Assembly: GCA_026928325.1 (NCBI GenBank)
Contig: JAIXKS010000023.1
Location: forward strand, 32,767-88,957
DNA length: 56,191 bases
Direction: 5' to 3'
Source of the DNA: Chitinophagales bacterium
GTDB lineage: Bacteria; Bacteroidota; Bacteroidia; Chitinophagales; Saprospiraceae
Each line of letters begins with the position of its first letter. Position 1 is the first letter of the stretch. This document shows positions 18,777 through 27,404 of this stretch, in pieces. Below the pieces are notes generated by a model that saw nothing but the letters and a program-made list of their open reading frames with translations, ran no database searches and had not been told where the DNA came from. A program made the position numbers and the translations under genes.

Positions 18777-19445
18777 ATGGCGACGAGAGCTGTAATCGCT
18801 GATTATCAGAAAATGTTTACGGAGGGTATCCAAGCCATACTTAAGGAGATGAGTCCGCTTCCTATAAAGATAGTAGGTGTGGCAAATAACCTTGACGAGC
18901 TGAATGAATTGACTGAATTTCCTATTGATCTGTTGATATTAGAATTGGCTATAGCCGATAATTTGGGAACATCTGTAATAACTGAACTAAAGCAGAGAAT
19001 CCCAAATGTAAAGATCATCATATTGAGCAATTATGGAGAGTCAGGTCTTGTGAGAGAAGCCTTTAAAAAAGGTGTGGATGGTTATGTATTAAAAGCGAAT
19101 CATTCCATAGAGTTGTTACAGTGTATAGAGTTTGTAATGGCTGGCAGGACATATATAGCGGAAGGGTTGAGATTGGCTCCGGAGTATGATTCACAAAATA
19201 AAAAGCCGGCACAAACCGGTAAAAAATTATGTGAAGATAGATTTTTGTTAAAGCAGAAATTAACAAAGCGAGAAGTCGAAATTCTAGGTTTAATCGTTCA
19301 ATATAAGAATAATAAAACGATAGCTCAAGAATTATTTATTAGTGATCAAACAGTATCAGCGCACCGTAAGCGAATCATGAAAAAATTTGGAATCAATAAT
19401 ACGGTAAAACTGATAAAATTTACATTGGATCATCAATTGGTATAA
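18777..19445 (+). CDS. NarL/FixJ-like regulator with atypical receiver and LuxR-type HTH
   Basis: This 222-residue protein has a CheY-like receiver (residues 1-125) and a C-terminal LuxR-type helix-turn-helix (LTKREVEILGLIVQYKNNKTIAQELF, then SDQTVSAHRKRIMKKFGI, about residues 161-205). The receiver is atypical. The phospho-acceptor Asp at the end of beta-3 (usually LLLD) is Glu56 in DLLILEL, and only one acid of the usual acidic pair is kept (A8-D9). The Ser of ILSNY and the Lys of GYVLKAN (K106) remain. It may therefore act without phosphorylation, or as a constitutively active form. No histidine kinase is adjacent. It lies 132 bp upstream of a giant secreted-protein gene, with a perfect palindrome between them. 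Confidence 0.9.
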   Translation: MATRAVIADYQKMFTEGIQAILKEMSPLPIKIVGVANNLDELNELTEFPIDLLILELAIADNLGTSVITELKQRIPNVKIIILSNYGESGLVREAFKKGVDGYVLKANHSIELLQCIEFVMAGRTYIAEGLRLAPEYDSQNKKPAQTGKKLCEDRFLLKQKLTKREVEILGLIVQYKNNKTIAQELFISDQTVSAHRKRIMKKFGINNTVKLIKFTLDHQLV

Positions 19446-19477
19446 TTTTTGAATTAAAAATAAATAATCCATTTTTT

Positions 19478-19495
19478 TTGGCATCCCCTTGCCAA
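19478..19495. promoter_or_regulatory. palindrome TTGGCA-N6-TGCCAA, candidate operator
   Basis: A perfect 6+6 base inverted repeat with a 6-base spacer lies between the regulator stop (19445) and the giant-protein start (19578). The T-run precedes rather than follows it on the plus strand, so it is unlikely to be a rightward terminator; it could be a leftward one or a binding site for a dimeric regulator. The function is inferred from position only. Confidence 0.35.
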
Positions 19496-19577
19496 CCATT
19501 TGCAACAGTATTTCTCTAGAGTAGATCTGAGACTAATTTGGAATCATTTTTTGTTTATATCAAATTCAAATTATCTC

Positions 19578-22500
19578 ATGAAGTCGGAGAAATTTACATT
19601 TACAAAACACAGAAGCTTTGGTAGGTTTATCAAGGCGAGTATCTTGTCAGCTTTTATGCTGTTTTGGTACACTGGCGTTCATGCACAATCTGGACAGTGT
19701 CCATTGTCATGTAACGATTTAGTCCAAGTATCTATGGATGATGACTGTATCGTCGAAATTACACCAGCCATGATACTTGAAGGACAGGGTCCATCCACTT
19801 GTGATTACCGTGTCGAAGTACTAGGTACCAATGGATTGCCATTGGCTCCTCCTCCCGGACATTTAGGGAATGTATGGATTACATCAGCCAATATTGGCCA
19901 AACATTGACAGTTAGAGTATGGTTGGGAAACAACAAATGCTGGGGATCTATCAAGATCGAGGATAAACTTCCACCAGTAATTACCTGCTTTGATGAAATT
20001 ATCGTAGGCTGTTACGATCCTAACTATCAGCCAGGTGTGGCATTGCCATTACCAACTGCTACAGATAACTGTGGTGGAAATCCCGTGGTTACACTGCTTT
20101 CAGACGTGACTACGGACTTAGAATGTGACCCAACATTCAGAGCAAAAAGAGTGTTGAGATACCAAGCTAAAGATGCTTCTGGCAACTTGTCTGCTATCTG
20201 TGAACGCGTTATTTGGTTTGAAAAGGTTGTTTTGGCGGATATCCGTATCCCTAAAAATTACGATGGTTTAGCGGGAAACAGACCTCCATTAGAATGTGAT
20301 GGAACATGGGCATGGAACTCATCTAAATCAAATATTAATGTACCATTCCCTACGTCTAATTGGGACAAAAACGGTAATTACTATCCAGATCCAGAAGAAA
20401 CTGGAGCTCCTTTTGTAGCTAATCCAATAAATATCTCTGGATATATTAATGGATATGTGGTTGCAGCACCAGGATCAGGAAGCTGTGTAATAGGTACACT
20501 TGTTTACCCTGGACAGCAGGAGTCTTATCTTGCTAATGGATGTAACCTTCAACAATTTAGAGTAGATACATTCTATAATCCTATCATTGGAAATAATAAT
20601 ATTTGTAAAATAAATTCTACTTACACGGATACAAGAATAGAGCTTTGTGCTAAGAGCTTTAAAGTATTAAGAGAGTGGAAAATTTTAGACTGGTGTACTG
20701 GACAATTTAAGTTTGGCAATCAGGTAATCGCTATTATGGATACCAAAGCACCAGTTGTAACATGTCCGGCAGACCTTACGTCTTCACTTACAGAAGATGG
20801 TGTATTGGTAGCGGGTATCATCTCAGCTGATCCATATACTTGTACTGGAACATGGACAGTAAGACCTCCGGTTACAATCTATGACTGTAACGAGACAACA
20901 TGGACTGTTAAATTTAAAAAGGCTGACCTGATTACAGGTGGCGATCCAGGACCGGGTGTTCCATTTGTATCACAGGAAGGCGTAACAAAAGTAACAGGTA
21001 CATATCCGAATTTTGTAATCCAAGGTTTACCTTTGGGTAGAACATGGGTTCAGTATATCGTAACAGATGCTTGCGGTAACGTAGGCGAATGCTTTACAGA
21101 AATCGACGTGTTCGATACGACTCCTCCAGTAGCCGTTTGTGATGAGCACACAGTAGTAACATTGTCAAATAATGGTTGGGCACACGTATTTGCCTATACA
21201 TTTGATGATGGTTCTCATGATAACTGTTCTGACGTAACATTCTCAGTAAGAAGACTTACACCAGGTTGTAACTCTAATGGTTCAACTAATGAAGCATTGA
21301 ATCCATTTACAGATTTCATTCAAGTTTGTTGTGAGGATGTGGATAGAGAAGTTATGGTAGAATTGAGAGTAACGGATGCATTTGGTAACAAGAATAGCTG
21401 TATGGTATGGGTAACTACTAAAGACAAAGTACCACCAGTAATCACTTGTCCTGCTAATATTACGATCGATTGTGGAGCAGATACATCAGCCGTAGTTTTA
21501 GGAATACCTGTATATAGTGAAACAGCATTAAGTACACCATATTATACAGACAACTGTCCTAATCCTAAGATGAGTTGGAGAAATTCAGGATCTATTGACA
21601 ACTGTGGTCAAGGTGTAATTACCAGAGTATTTACAGTGACTGATAAAGGTGGTTTGACTGCTTCATGTACTCAAACGATTACAGTAAGAAATAGAACTCC
21701 TTATTCAGGACCAGCAGCTTGGCCAAAATCACCAGTTGAAATCTCTGGATGTTTGAATGCAGACACCAACCCAGATAAGACCGGTAAGCCGACTCTTGGT
21801 AATGGATCATGTTCTCAGGTAGCTTATACTTATGAAGACCAATTGTTTACATTTGTAGATAACGTATGTTATAAGATCTTAAGAAAGTGGACGATCATCG
21901 ATTGGTGTAAGTTTGCTCCAAACAGAGACGTCAATGGTGGATTATATCCATCAGCACCGGTAGAAGGTGTTAACACTTGGACTTATACACAAGTTATTAA
22001 GGTAACTGAAAACGAAAAACCTGTAATTACTAACAATTCTAAGAGTGATACAGATGCATTTGGTGAGAATTGTGACGGATATGTTGATCTTAAAAACTCA
22101 GCTACCGACTGTACACCAGCAGAACAATTGAAGTGGACGTATAGTGTTGACTTAAATAATGATGGCGTAGCTCCATATATTACAGGTACAACGAACGATG
22201 CTTCAAGGGTTTATCCTGTAGGAACACACAGAATTACTTGGACTGTTGAAGATCATTGTGGTAACTTGGCAACAACATCATACATATTCAGAGTATTGGA
22301 TAAGAAAAAGCCAACACCTTACTGTATATCACAGTTGACTACCGTAGTTATGCCTTCTAGCGGAACTATCGATATCTGGGCAAGAGACTTTGACAAAGGT
22401 TCAGTAGATAATTGTCCTACTACAGGATGTGGATTGAAATTTACATTGAATGGCTTTAAACCACCGGTGACTAATAACGAAGTGTTATTTAACAAAGACG

Positions 22501-23966
22501 GTATCGTCGTAGGTAACTGGCCAACAACGAACGCAGGATTACTTGCTGGATACGAAAGTGGTATATACCAAAGATGGTTGCCTTCTATGTGTTCATCAGC
22601 TAAATTATACACTTGTGGTAATGTAGGTCCAAATACTGAAAATATGAGTGTGTGGGATGCAGCAGGCAATACAGACTTCTGTACAGTAACCCTCAATGTT
22701 CAGTCAAATTCAGGATGTACAGGATCAAGAATCGCAGGTAAAGTGAGCACTGAAGCAAACGAAATGGTGAGCGATGTTATCGTAATCCTTGAAAACATGG
22801 ATGATCACGAATCTAGATCTAGATTGACAGATGCAGGAGGATACTTTGAGTTCTCAAGCCTTAAACAAGGTGTACCATATCAAATTACTCCAGAGAGAAA
22901 TGATGATGTAATCAACGGTGTATCTACACTAGACTTAGTAATCATACAGAGACACATCTTAGATCATGAGAAATTTAATTCACCATACAAGTATTTGGCT
23001 GCTGACGTCAATAATGACAAGAGAATTACAGCTTCAGATATCAGTGAATTACGTAAGATTATCTTAGGTGTCTTCGTTGAGTTCCCGAATAATACTTCTT
23101 GGAGATTCCTAGACAAATCAGTACAAATCACAGATCCTGCTTTGATATGGAATGCTAGCGAGTATATGTATATCAACAACTTCAGTGGAGATATGATGAA
23201 TAATAACTTCATCGCTATTAAGACTGGAGACGTTAATGGTTCTGCTGTAGTAAATGCAAGAGGTAATACTACCGAAAGCCGTTCTAATCAGACATTAGCT
23301 ATGGTTGCCGAAGATCAGCATTTTGAAACAGGTGACTTTGTAAAAGTTCACTTTACAGCAGATAACTTTACAAACGTAGCAGGTGCACAGTGGACGCTTA
23401 ACTTTGATGCAAGCCAGATGGAATTTGTTAAAGTTGAATCAGGAAGCCTCAATATGGACGCTAGCAACTACAATGCACTTCAAGCGGCTCAAGGTAAGGT
23501 AGCATTCAGCTGGAATGATTATGAAGGCAAATCTGTGGACAAAGATCACGTATTGTTTACAGTAGAATTTAGAGCAATTACGAATAATACAATAGCTAAC
23601 ACCGTTAAGTTATCATCAGACATTACTAAAGCCGAAGCTTACACACAAGACTTAAGTAAGATTGATGTAGCACTTACATTCAGAAATAGTACACTTGCAA
23701 ACTTGTTTGAATTGGGTCAGAATAACCCTAACCCTTTCACTACGAGTACAGTGATTAACTTTAACTTGCCAGAAGCAGCTCCGGCTACACTTACGGTCTA
23801 TGATATGACAGGTAAGGTATTGAAGACAATCTCTGGTCAGTATGTTAAAGGTAACAACGAGATCGTACTTACTGCAAATGATTTTAATGCTCAGGGAGTC
23901 ATGTTCTATGAACTTGAAAGCATGGGTCAGAAATCGACGAAGAAGATGATTTATTTGAGTAAATAA
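19578..23966 (+). CDS. giant secreted HYR-like repeat protein with dockerin-like, cohesin-like and T9SS type A sorting domains
   Basis: The protein has 1462 residues from the ATG at 19578, directly before the signal peptide (ASILSAFMLFWYTGVHAQ). A TTG at 19500 in frame is an unlikely start. The body holds about six HYR-like modules, each with a D-x-PPV-x-C type motif: near residues 128, 387, 511, 615, 811 and 909 (DKLPPVITC, DTKAPVVTC, DTTPPVAVC, DKVPPVITC, ENEKPVITN, KKKPTPYC). Two contain a W-K/T-I-x-DWC motif. A carboxypeptidase-regulatory-like segment and a dockerin-like EF-hand pair follow (about 1108-1164; STLDLVIIQRHIL, then ADVNNDKRITASDISELRKI). Next are a cohesin-like beta domain (about 1250-1365) and a type A sorting domain (from about 1375; NNPNPFTTSTVINFNLPE). 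It is probably exported by T9SS and anchored at the surface. The arrangement matches the gene at 35963. Confidence 0.9.
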   Translation: MKSEKFTFTKHRSFGRFIKASILSAFMLFWYTGVHAQSGQCPLSCNDLVQVSMDDDCIVEITPAMILEGQGPSTCDYRVEVLGTNGLPLAPPPGHLGNVWITSANIGQTLTVRVWLGNNKCWGSIKIEDKLPPVITCFDEIIVGCYDPNYQPGVALPLPTATDNCGGNPVVTLLSDVTTDLECDPTFRAKRVLRYQAKDASGNLSAICERVIWFEKVVLADIRIPKNYDGLAGNRPPLECDGTWAWNSSKSNINVPFPTSNWDKNGNYYPDPEETGAPFVANPINISGYINGYVVAAPGSGSCVIGTLVYPGQQESYLANGCNLQQFRVDTFYNPIIGNNNICKINSTYTDTRIELCAKSFKVLREWKILDWCTGQFKFGNQVIAIMDTKAPVVTCPADLTSSLTEDGVLVAGIISADPYTCTGTWTVRPPVTIYDCNETTWTVKFKKADLITGGDPGPGVPFVSQEGVTKVTGTYPNFVIQGLPLGRTWVQYIVTDACGNVGECFTEIDVFDTTPPVAVCDEHTVVTLSNNGWAHVFAYTFDDGSHDNCSDVTFSVRRLTPGCNSNGSTNEALNPFTDFIQVCCEDVDREVMVELRVTDAFGNKNSCMVWVTTKDKVPPVITCPANITIDCGADTSAVVLGIPVYSETALSTPYYTDNCPNPKMSWRNSGSIDNCGQGVITRVFTVTDKGGLTASCTQTITVRNRTPYSGPAAWPKSPVEISGCLNADTNPDKTGKPTLGNGSCSQVAYTYEDQLFTFVDNVCYKILRKWTIIDWCKFAPNRDVNGGLYPSAPVEGVNTWTYTQVIKVTENEKPVITNNSKSDTDAFGENCDGYVDLKNSATDCTPAEQLKWTYSVDLNNDGVAPYITGTTNDASRVYPVGTHRITWTVEDHCGNLATTSYIFRVLDKKKPTPYCISQLTTVVMPSSGTIDIWARDFDKGSVDNCPTTGCGLKFTLNGFKPPVTNNEVLFNKDGIVVGNWPTTNAGLLAGYESGIYQRWLPSMCSSAKLYTCGNVGPNTENMSVWDAAGNTDFCTVTLNVQSNSGCTGSRIAGKVSTEANEMVSDVIVILENMDDHESRSRLTDAGGYFEFSSLKQGVPYQITPERNDDVINGVSTLDLVIIQRHILDHEKFNSPYKYLAADVNNDKRITASDISELRKIILGVFVEFPNNTSWRFLDKSVQITDPALIWNASEYMYINNFSGDMMNNNFIAIKTGDVNGSAVVNARGNTTESRSNQTLAMVAEDQHFETGDFVKVHFTADNFTNVAGAQWTLNFDASQMEFVKVESGSLNMDASNYNALQAAQGKVAFSWNDYEGKSVDKDHVLFTVEFRAITNNTIANTVKLSSDITKAEAYTQDLSKIDVALTFRNSTLANLFELGQNNPNPFTTSTVINFNLPEAAPATLTVYDMTGKVLKTISGQYVKGNNEIVLTANDFNAQGVMFYELESMGQKSTKKMIYLSK

Positions 23967-23993
23967 TCTCAGCGTATAAAACAAAAATATTCA

Positions 23994-24028
23994 AAAAGCT
24001 CGGGTGCAATGCATCCGGGCTTTTTTGA
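23994..24028 (+). terminator. rho-independent terminator after the first giant gene
   Basis: A 12-bp stem, AGCTCGGGTGCA paired with TGCATCCGGGCT (two G-U pairs), is followed by a T6 run and preceded by an A5 run, so it can work in both directions. It lies 30 bases after the giant-gene stop and between convergent genes, so it may also end the leftward dnaE-like transcript. Confidence 0.85.
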
Positions 24029-24061
24029 TTTTTGGTCAAGAGCATCGAATGATATCGGAGT

Positions 24062-26998
24062 TTAATACCGACGGTCTTGTATGTAAGGGAGTTTTTCCAA
24101 TTTTATTACTTCTAAGCCGGGAAATCCAAAGTCTTCTACGATTTTTCCGGTGATGACATAACAACCTCGTCCTTTGAGCGGATATTTTGCTAGGCTTTGA
24201 GGGAAATGTACCGTATCAAAAAAATGACCTTCCGGATCGGTCCAGGTTCCAAAATTCATCACTTCACCTCTTATGGTAGTTACCCATTTGCGACAAACAT
24301 AGTAGCCGACCATTTGAACGATTTTGTTGTTGTATCGGTGCATTTGACGAGCCATGATATCGCCTCTGAACGCAGTCTGTAGCAAATCAAAAGGGCTACA
24401 TAGCGGGAAGCCTAAAAGTTCTATTTCGTCAAAGGCTTGCTCATGAGGATCTTCTGCCAATTCAGGAAGTGTATATGTTTCGGTATCAGTGTCAAAGAGT
24501 GTAGTCGTATAGACGTGCTTAATCGCCGGATTATGGACTGTGTTTTTTTCCCACATCAATTGATATTTGCCCATTCCTGTAAATCTAAAAGCACCAATTC
24601 GGATTAAGATTTCGAGCTGCTCTTTGGAGATATCTACTCGATTGGTAAAATCTCCTAAACTCCGATAGTCACCATGTTCGAGCCGTTCTTCGACAATCTT
24701 ATGGGCTATCTTGTGTTCTAGATTGGCAAGGTGAATAAAGCCGATATAAATGGTTTTGCCATCAATATTAGTCAAGAAAGTACTATTGTTGATACAAGGT
24801 GCTTCTATGATACCACCAGACATCCGAGCCTCATGGACATATTGTTCCGTCGAATAAAAGCCTCCAAAATTGTTGATAACGGCGGTCATAAATTCAAGCG
24901 GATAGTAGGTCTTTAGATAGAGACTTTGAAAAGATTCTGCGGCAAAACTAGCTGAGTGTGCTTTGCAAAATGAATACCCGCTAAAGCTTTCGATCTGTCG
25001 CCATACTTCTTGGGTTAGGTCATCGGGATATCCTCTAGCTTTGCAATTGGAAAAGTATTTATCCTGTAATTGTCGGAATGTGTCGGAGTTTTTCTTTTTT
25101 CCGGTCATAATGCGACGCAATATATCTGACTCATCTAAGGCTAATCCTGAAAAATGATGCACAATCTTCATGACGTCTTCTTGATATACCATCACACCGA
25201 AGGTCTCGCCGAGATGTTCCCTAAAGACAGGGTGCAGATAAGTGAAGCTATCCGGATGATGAAATCTCGTGATATATTCCCGCATCATTCCCGATTGTGC
25301 AACACCCGGACGGATGATGGAACTGGCAGCGACTAGGTGAACATAATTGTCACAGCGTAGCTTGTGCAACAATCCACGCATCGCCGGAGACTCGATATAG
25401 AAACAGCCGATGCAATGTCCTGATTTAAGCTGTGCTTTGACGTTAGGATCTTCCTTGATCGCAGATATATTGTGGATGTCTATAGATTTTCCTTGGTTTT
25501 GGTGTACATAATCTACGGCATCCCGTATGTGGCCAAGCCCACGCTGGGAAAGAATGTCATACTTGTGATACGCTAGATCTTCAGCTCCATACATGTCAAA
25601 GTGAGTAACAGGAAAGCCTTTAGGCATCATTTGTAATGCTGTATGTCGGGTGAGTGGTTGTTCGCTGATTAGGATGCCACCTGCGTGCACGGAAAGATAA
25701 TTGGGAAAGTTTTCAATCATTTTTCCGTATTTGAAGATAGGTTTTGCGAAAGGATGGTGTTTTTCGGTTGCTTGCGGCTCATTGACGATGGTATCGATAT
25801 CATTTTTGGGCAAACCGAGGACTTTGCCTAGCTCGCGGATGATGGACTTACCTTTGAAAGTATTGTAAGTGGCCAAAAGTGCCGTATGTTCATGGCCATA
25901 TCGTTTAAATATATAATCGGTGACATCGTCACGATTATTCCACGAAAAATCGATATCAAAATCGGGTGGTGAAGACCGGAATGGATTGATGAATCGTTCA
26001 AAATATAGGTCGAGTTCTAACGGGTCAACATCCGTGATGCCTATATTGTAAGCTACAATAGAATTTGCGCCCGATCCACGACCGACATGAAAATATCCTG
26101 CCGAACTTGCATAACGGATAATATCCCAAGTAATCAGAAAGTAGGCGCAAAATCCCATGTCTCGAATCACCTTGAGTTCCTTTTGTGTTCGGTCGATAGC
26201 CTTTTTGTGATTGGAACCATATCTTTTTTTGTAACCATTGACCGCTAGCTTCGTCAGTAGCTTAAAATCATCGGCTTCGTTGCCGGTAAATGTACGGCGA
26301 TTGTGCTGCGGACTTGCGTCTATGTCGATGTGACAATTATCCAATATATATTGTGTATTTGCAATGATTTGAGGATACTGCTCGAAAACCTGTTCTAAAT
26401 ATCCTTTTTCATGGAATACTTCATCTGGTTTGGCGTGTTCTCCGGGTTTTAACTTGCTTAAGATGATGTTGAGATCGATACATCGAAGTAGGCGATGGGC
26501 ATTGAAGTCATCTTTGTTTTTGAAGGTAACGGGCGCTAAGATAACGAGTTTTTCGAGATGATTTTTTAAGTAGGAAGTATAAAGATGATTGACTTCTTCC
26601 GGTCGAATGCCCACATATTCGTTATCTTTGAGTGTTTCAATCCCTTTTGTGATGGTAGGATATACGACGTAGCAGTGTTGTAACTCGGGTGCTATTTTTG
26701 GGAGTGGATCACCAGTTATGGAGGCGTGAGTCAGTAGCGTACACAGTTCTTGCCAACCATCATCATTTTTGGCGATACCTAGATATAAAAATTGACCTTC
26801 TTCCCTAAATTCAATACCTAATATAGGCTTAATACCTTCAGCCCGACATGCTCTAACAAATTGGAAGGCACACGACGTATTGTTGATGTCTGTAAGGACG
26901 ATGGCACTTTGATGGTGGCTTTTCGCCAATTTGGGTAATGCTTCCGGAGTAATTGTTCCGTATTTTAAGCTGAAATAAGAATGACAATTGAGGTACAT
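24062..26998 (-). CDS. second DNA polymerase III alpha-like subunit (DnaE2/ImuC-like)
   Basis: This 978-residue C-family polymerase is shorter than the replicative DnaE. The PHP domain is degenerate: the usual HxH is HSY (CHSYFSLKYGTITPE) and TDHG is TDIN. Polymerase catalytic Asp residues are kept in PPDFDIDF (near residue 343) and YHKYDILSQRGLGHI (near 475). The C-terminal OB-fold (IVQMVGYYVCRKWVTTIRGE) is present. Such second DnaE proteins usually work in damage-induced translesion synthesis with ImuA/ImuB; neither gene is adjacent here. Its promoter, at 27052-27082, overlaps an inverted repeat that could be an operator. The role in mutagenesis is an inference from family type. Confidence 0.85.
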   Translation of the reverse strand: MYLNCHSYFSLKYGTITPEALPKLAKSHHQSAIVLTDINNTSCAFQFVRACRAEGIKPILGIEFREEGQFLYLGIAKNDDGWQELCTLLTHASITGDPLPKIAPELQHCYVVYPTITKGIETLKDNEYVGIRPEEVNHLYTSYLKNHLEKLVILAPVTFKNKDDFNAHRLLRCIDLNIILSKLKPGEHAKPDEVFHEKGYLEQVFEQYPQIIANTQYILDNCHIDIDASPQHNRRTFTGNEADDFKLLTKLAVNGYKKRYGSNHKKAIDRTQKELKVIRDMGFCAYFLITWDIIRYASSAGYFHVGRGSGANSIVAYNIGITDVDPLELDLYFERFINPFRSSPPDFDIDFSWNNRDDVTDYIFKRYGHEHTALLATYNTFKGKSIIRELGKVLGLPKNDIDTIVNEPQATEKHHPFAKPIFKYGKMIENFPNYLSVHAGGILISEQPLTRHTALQMMPKGFPVTHFDMYGAEDLAYHKYDILSQRGLGHIRDAVDYVHQNQGKSIDIHNISAIKEDPNVKAQLKSGHCIGCFYIESPAMRGLLHKLRCDNYVHLVAASSIIRPGVAQSGMMREYITRFHHPDSFTYLHPVFREHLGETFGVMVYQEDVMKIVHHFSGLALDESDILRRIMTGKKKNSDTFRQLQDKYFSNCKARGYPDDLTQEVWRQIESFSGYSFCKAHSASFAAESFQSLYLKTYYPLEFMTAVINNFGGFYSTEQYVHEARMSGGIIEAPCINNSTFLTNIDGKTIYIGFIHLANLEHKIAHKIVEERLEHGDYRSLGDFTNRVDISKEQLEILIRIGAFRFTGMGKYQLMWEKNTVHNPAIKHVYTTTLFDTDTETYTLPELAEDPHEQAFDEIELLGFPLCSPFDLLQTAFRGDIMARQMHRYNNKIVQMVGYYVCRKWVTTIRGEVMNFGTWTDPEGHFFDTVHFPQSLAKYPLKGRGCYVITGKIVEDFGFPGLEVIKLEKLPYIQDRRY

Positions 26999-27027
26999 AG
27001 TAACTTTAAATTAAACGTACAGAAAGT

Positions 27028-27041
27028 AGAGTCCTTACTCT
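27028..27041. promoter_or_regulatory. inverted repeat AGAGT-CCTT-ACTCT near the dnaE2-like start site
   Basis: A perfect 5+5 base inverted repeat lies just downstream of the predicted start site (about 27045) and upstream of the ATG (26998). It may be an operator or a leader hairpin; the function is unknown. Confidence 0.3.
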
Positions 27042-27051
27042 GATATTTATG

Positions 27052-27082
27052 CAAATATATAAATGTCGAATATAACGACAAA
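27052..27082 (-). promoter_or_regulatory. promoter of the dnaE2-like gene with overlapping palindrome
   Basis: On the minus strand TTTG (27082-27079), a 19-base spacer and TATATTTG (27059-27052) match the Bacteroidota consensus exactly. A TGTCG-N7-CGACA inverted repeat (27064-27080) lies inside the spacer and overlaps the -33 box, where a bound repressor would block RNA polymerase. The leader to the ATG would be about 48 bases. Confidence 0.7.
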
Positions 27083-27342
27083 ATATTGTCATAAAAAATA
27101 ACATTTATTTACTAATTTATTTTTACGTCCATAGAGATGTCTCGATCTGATTGCCGATTAAATGCGCGATCTTTGAGTTTGACCATTGAAAGTGACCGAT
27201 TAGCGGTATTTTTTAGTGAGATAGATCTTAAATAGACAAGGATAAAATTTTGTAAGATGAACCAATTTGCACTGTCTAATGGTATAAATCCTACGATGGA
27301 TAACTAAATATTAATGGCAATCAAATTTTAATAAATTAATGT

Positions 27343-27373
27343 TTTGAAATTTAAAAATAGTACGCTACATTTG
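27343..27373 (+). promoter_or_regulatory. promoter of the FG-GAP protein gene
   Basis: TTTG (27343-27346), a 19-base spacer and TACATTTG (27366-27373) fit the Bacteroidota sigma-70-type consensus exactly. The predicted start site is about 25 bases before the ATG at 27405. Confidence 0.75.
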
Positions 27374-27404
27374 GAGCTAATTTGCAATAGTCAATTTTAT
27401 AAAT

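Larger units (their letters stand above)
26999..27404. other. divergent intergenic region with two consensus promoters
   Basis: A 406-bp spacer between the second DnaE (leftward) and an FG-GAP protein (rightward). It contains two promoters that both match TTTG-N19-TAnnTTTG (27052-27082 minus and 27343-27373 plus) and two inverted repeats near the first. The middle, about 27090-27330, shows no further feature. Confidence 0.6.

Noticed and set aside
22319-22696. 125-codon minus-strand reading frame
   Set aside because: Antisense to the first giant gene, where the sense frame is clearly coding.
22901-23070. Cellulosome component, suggested by the dockerin-like domain
   Set aside because: No glycoside hydrolase or scaffoldin is present and the protein carries a T9SS sorting domain; dockerin-like EF-hands are common in Bacteroidota surface proteins.
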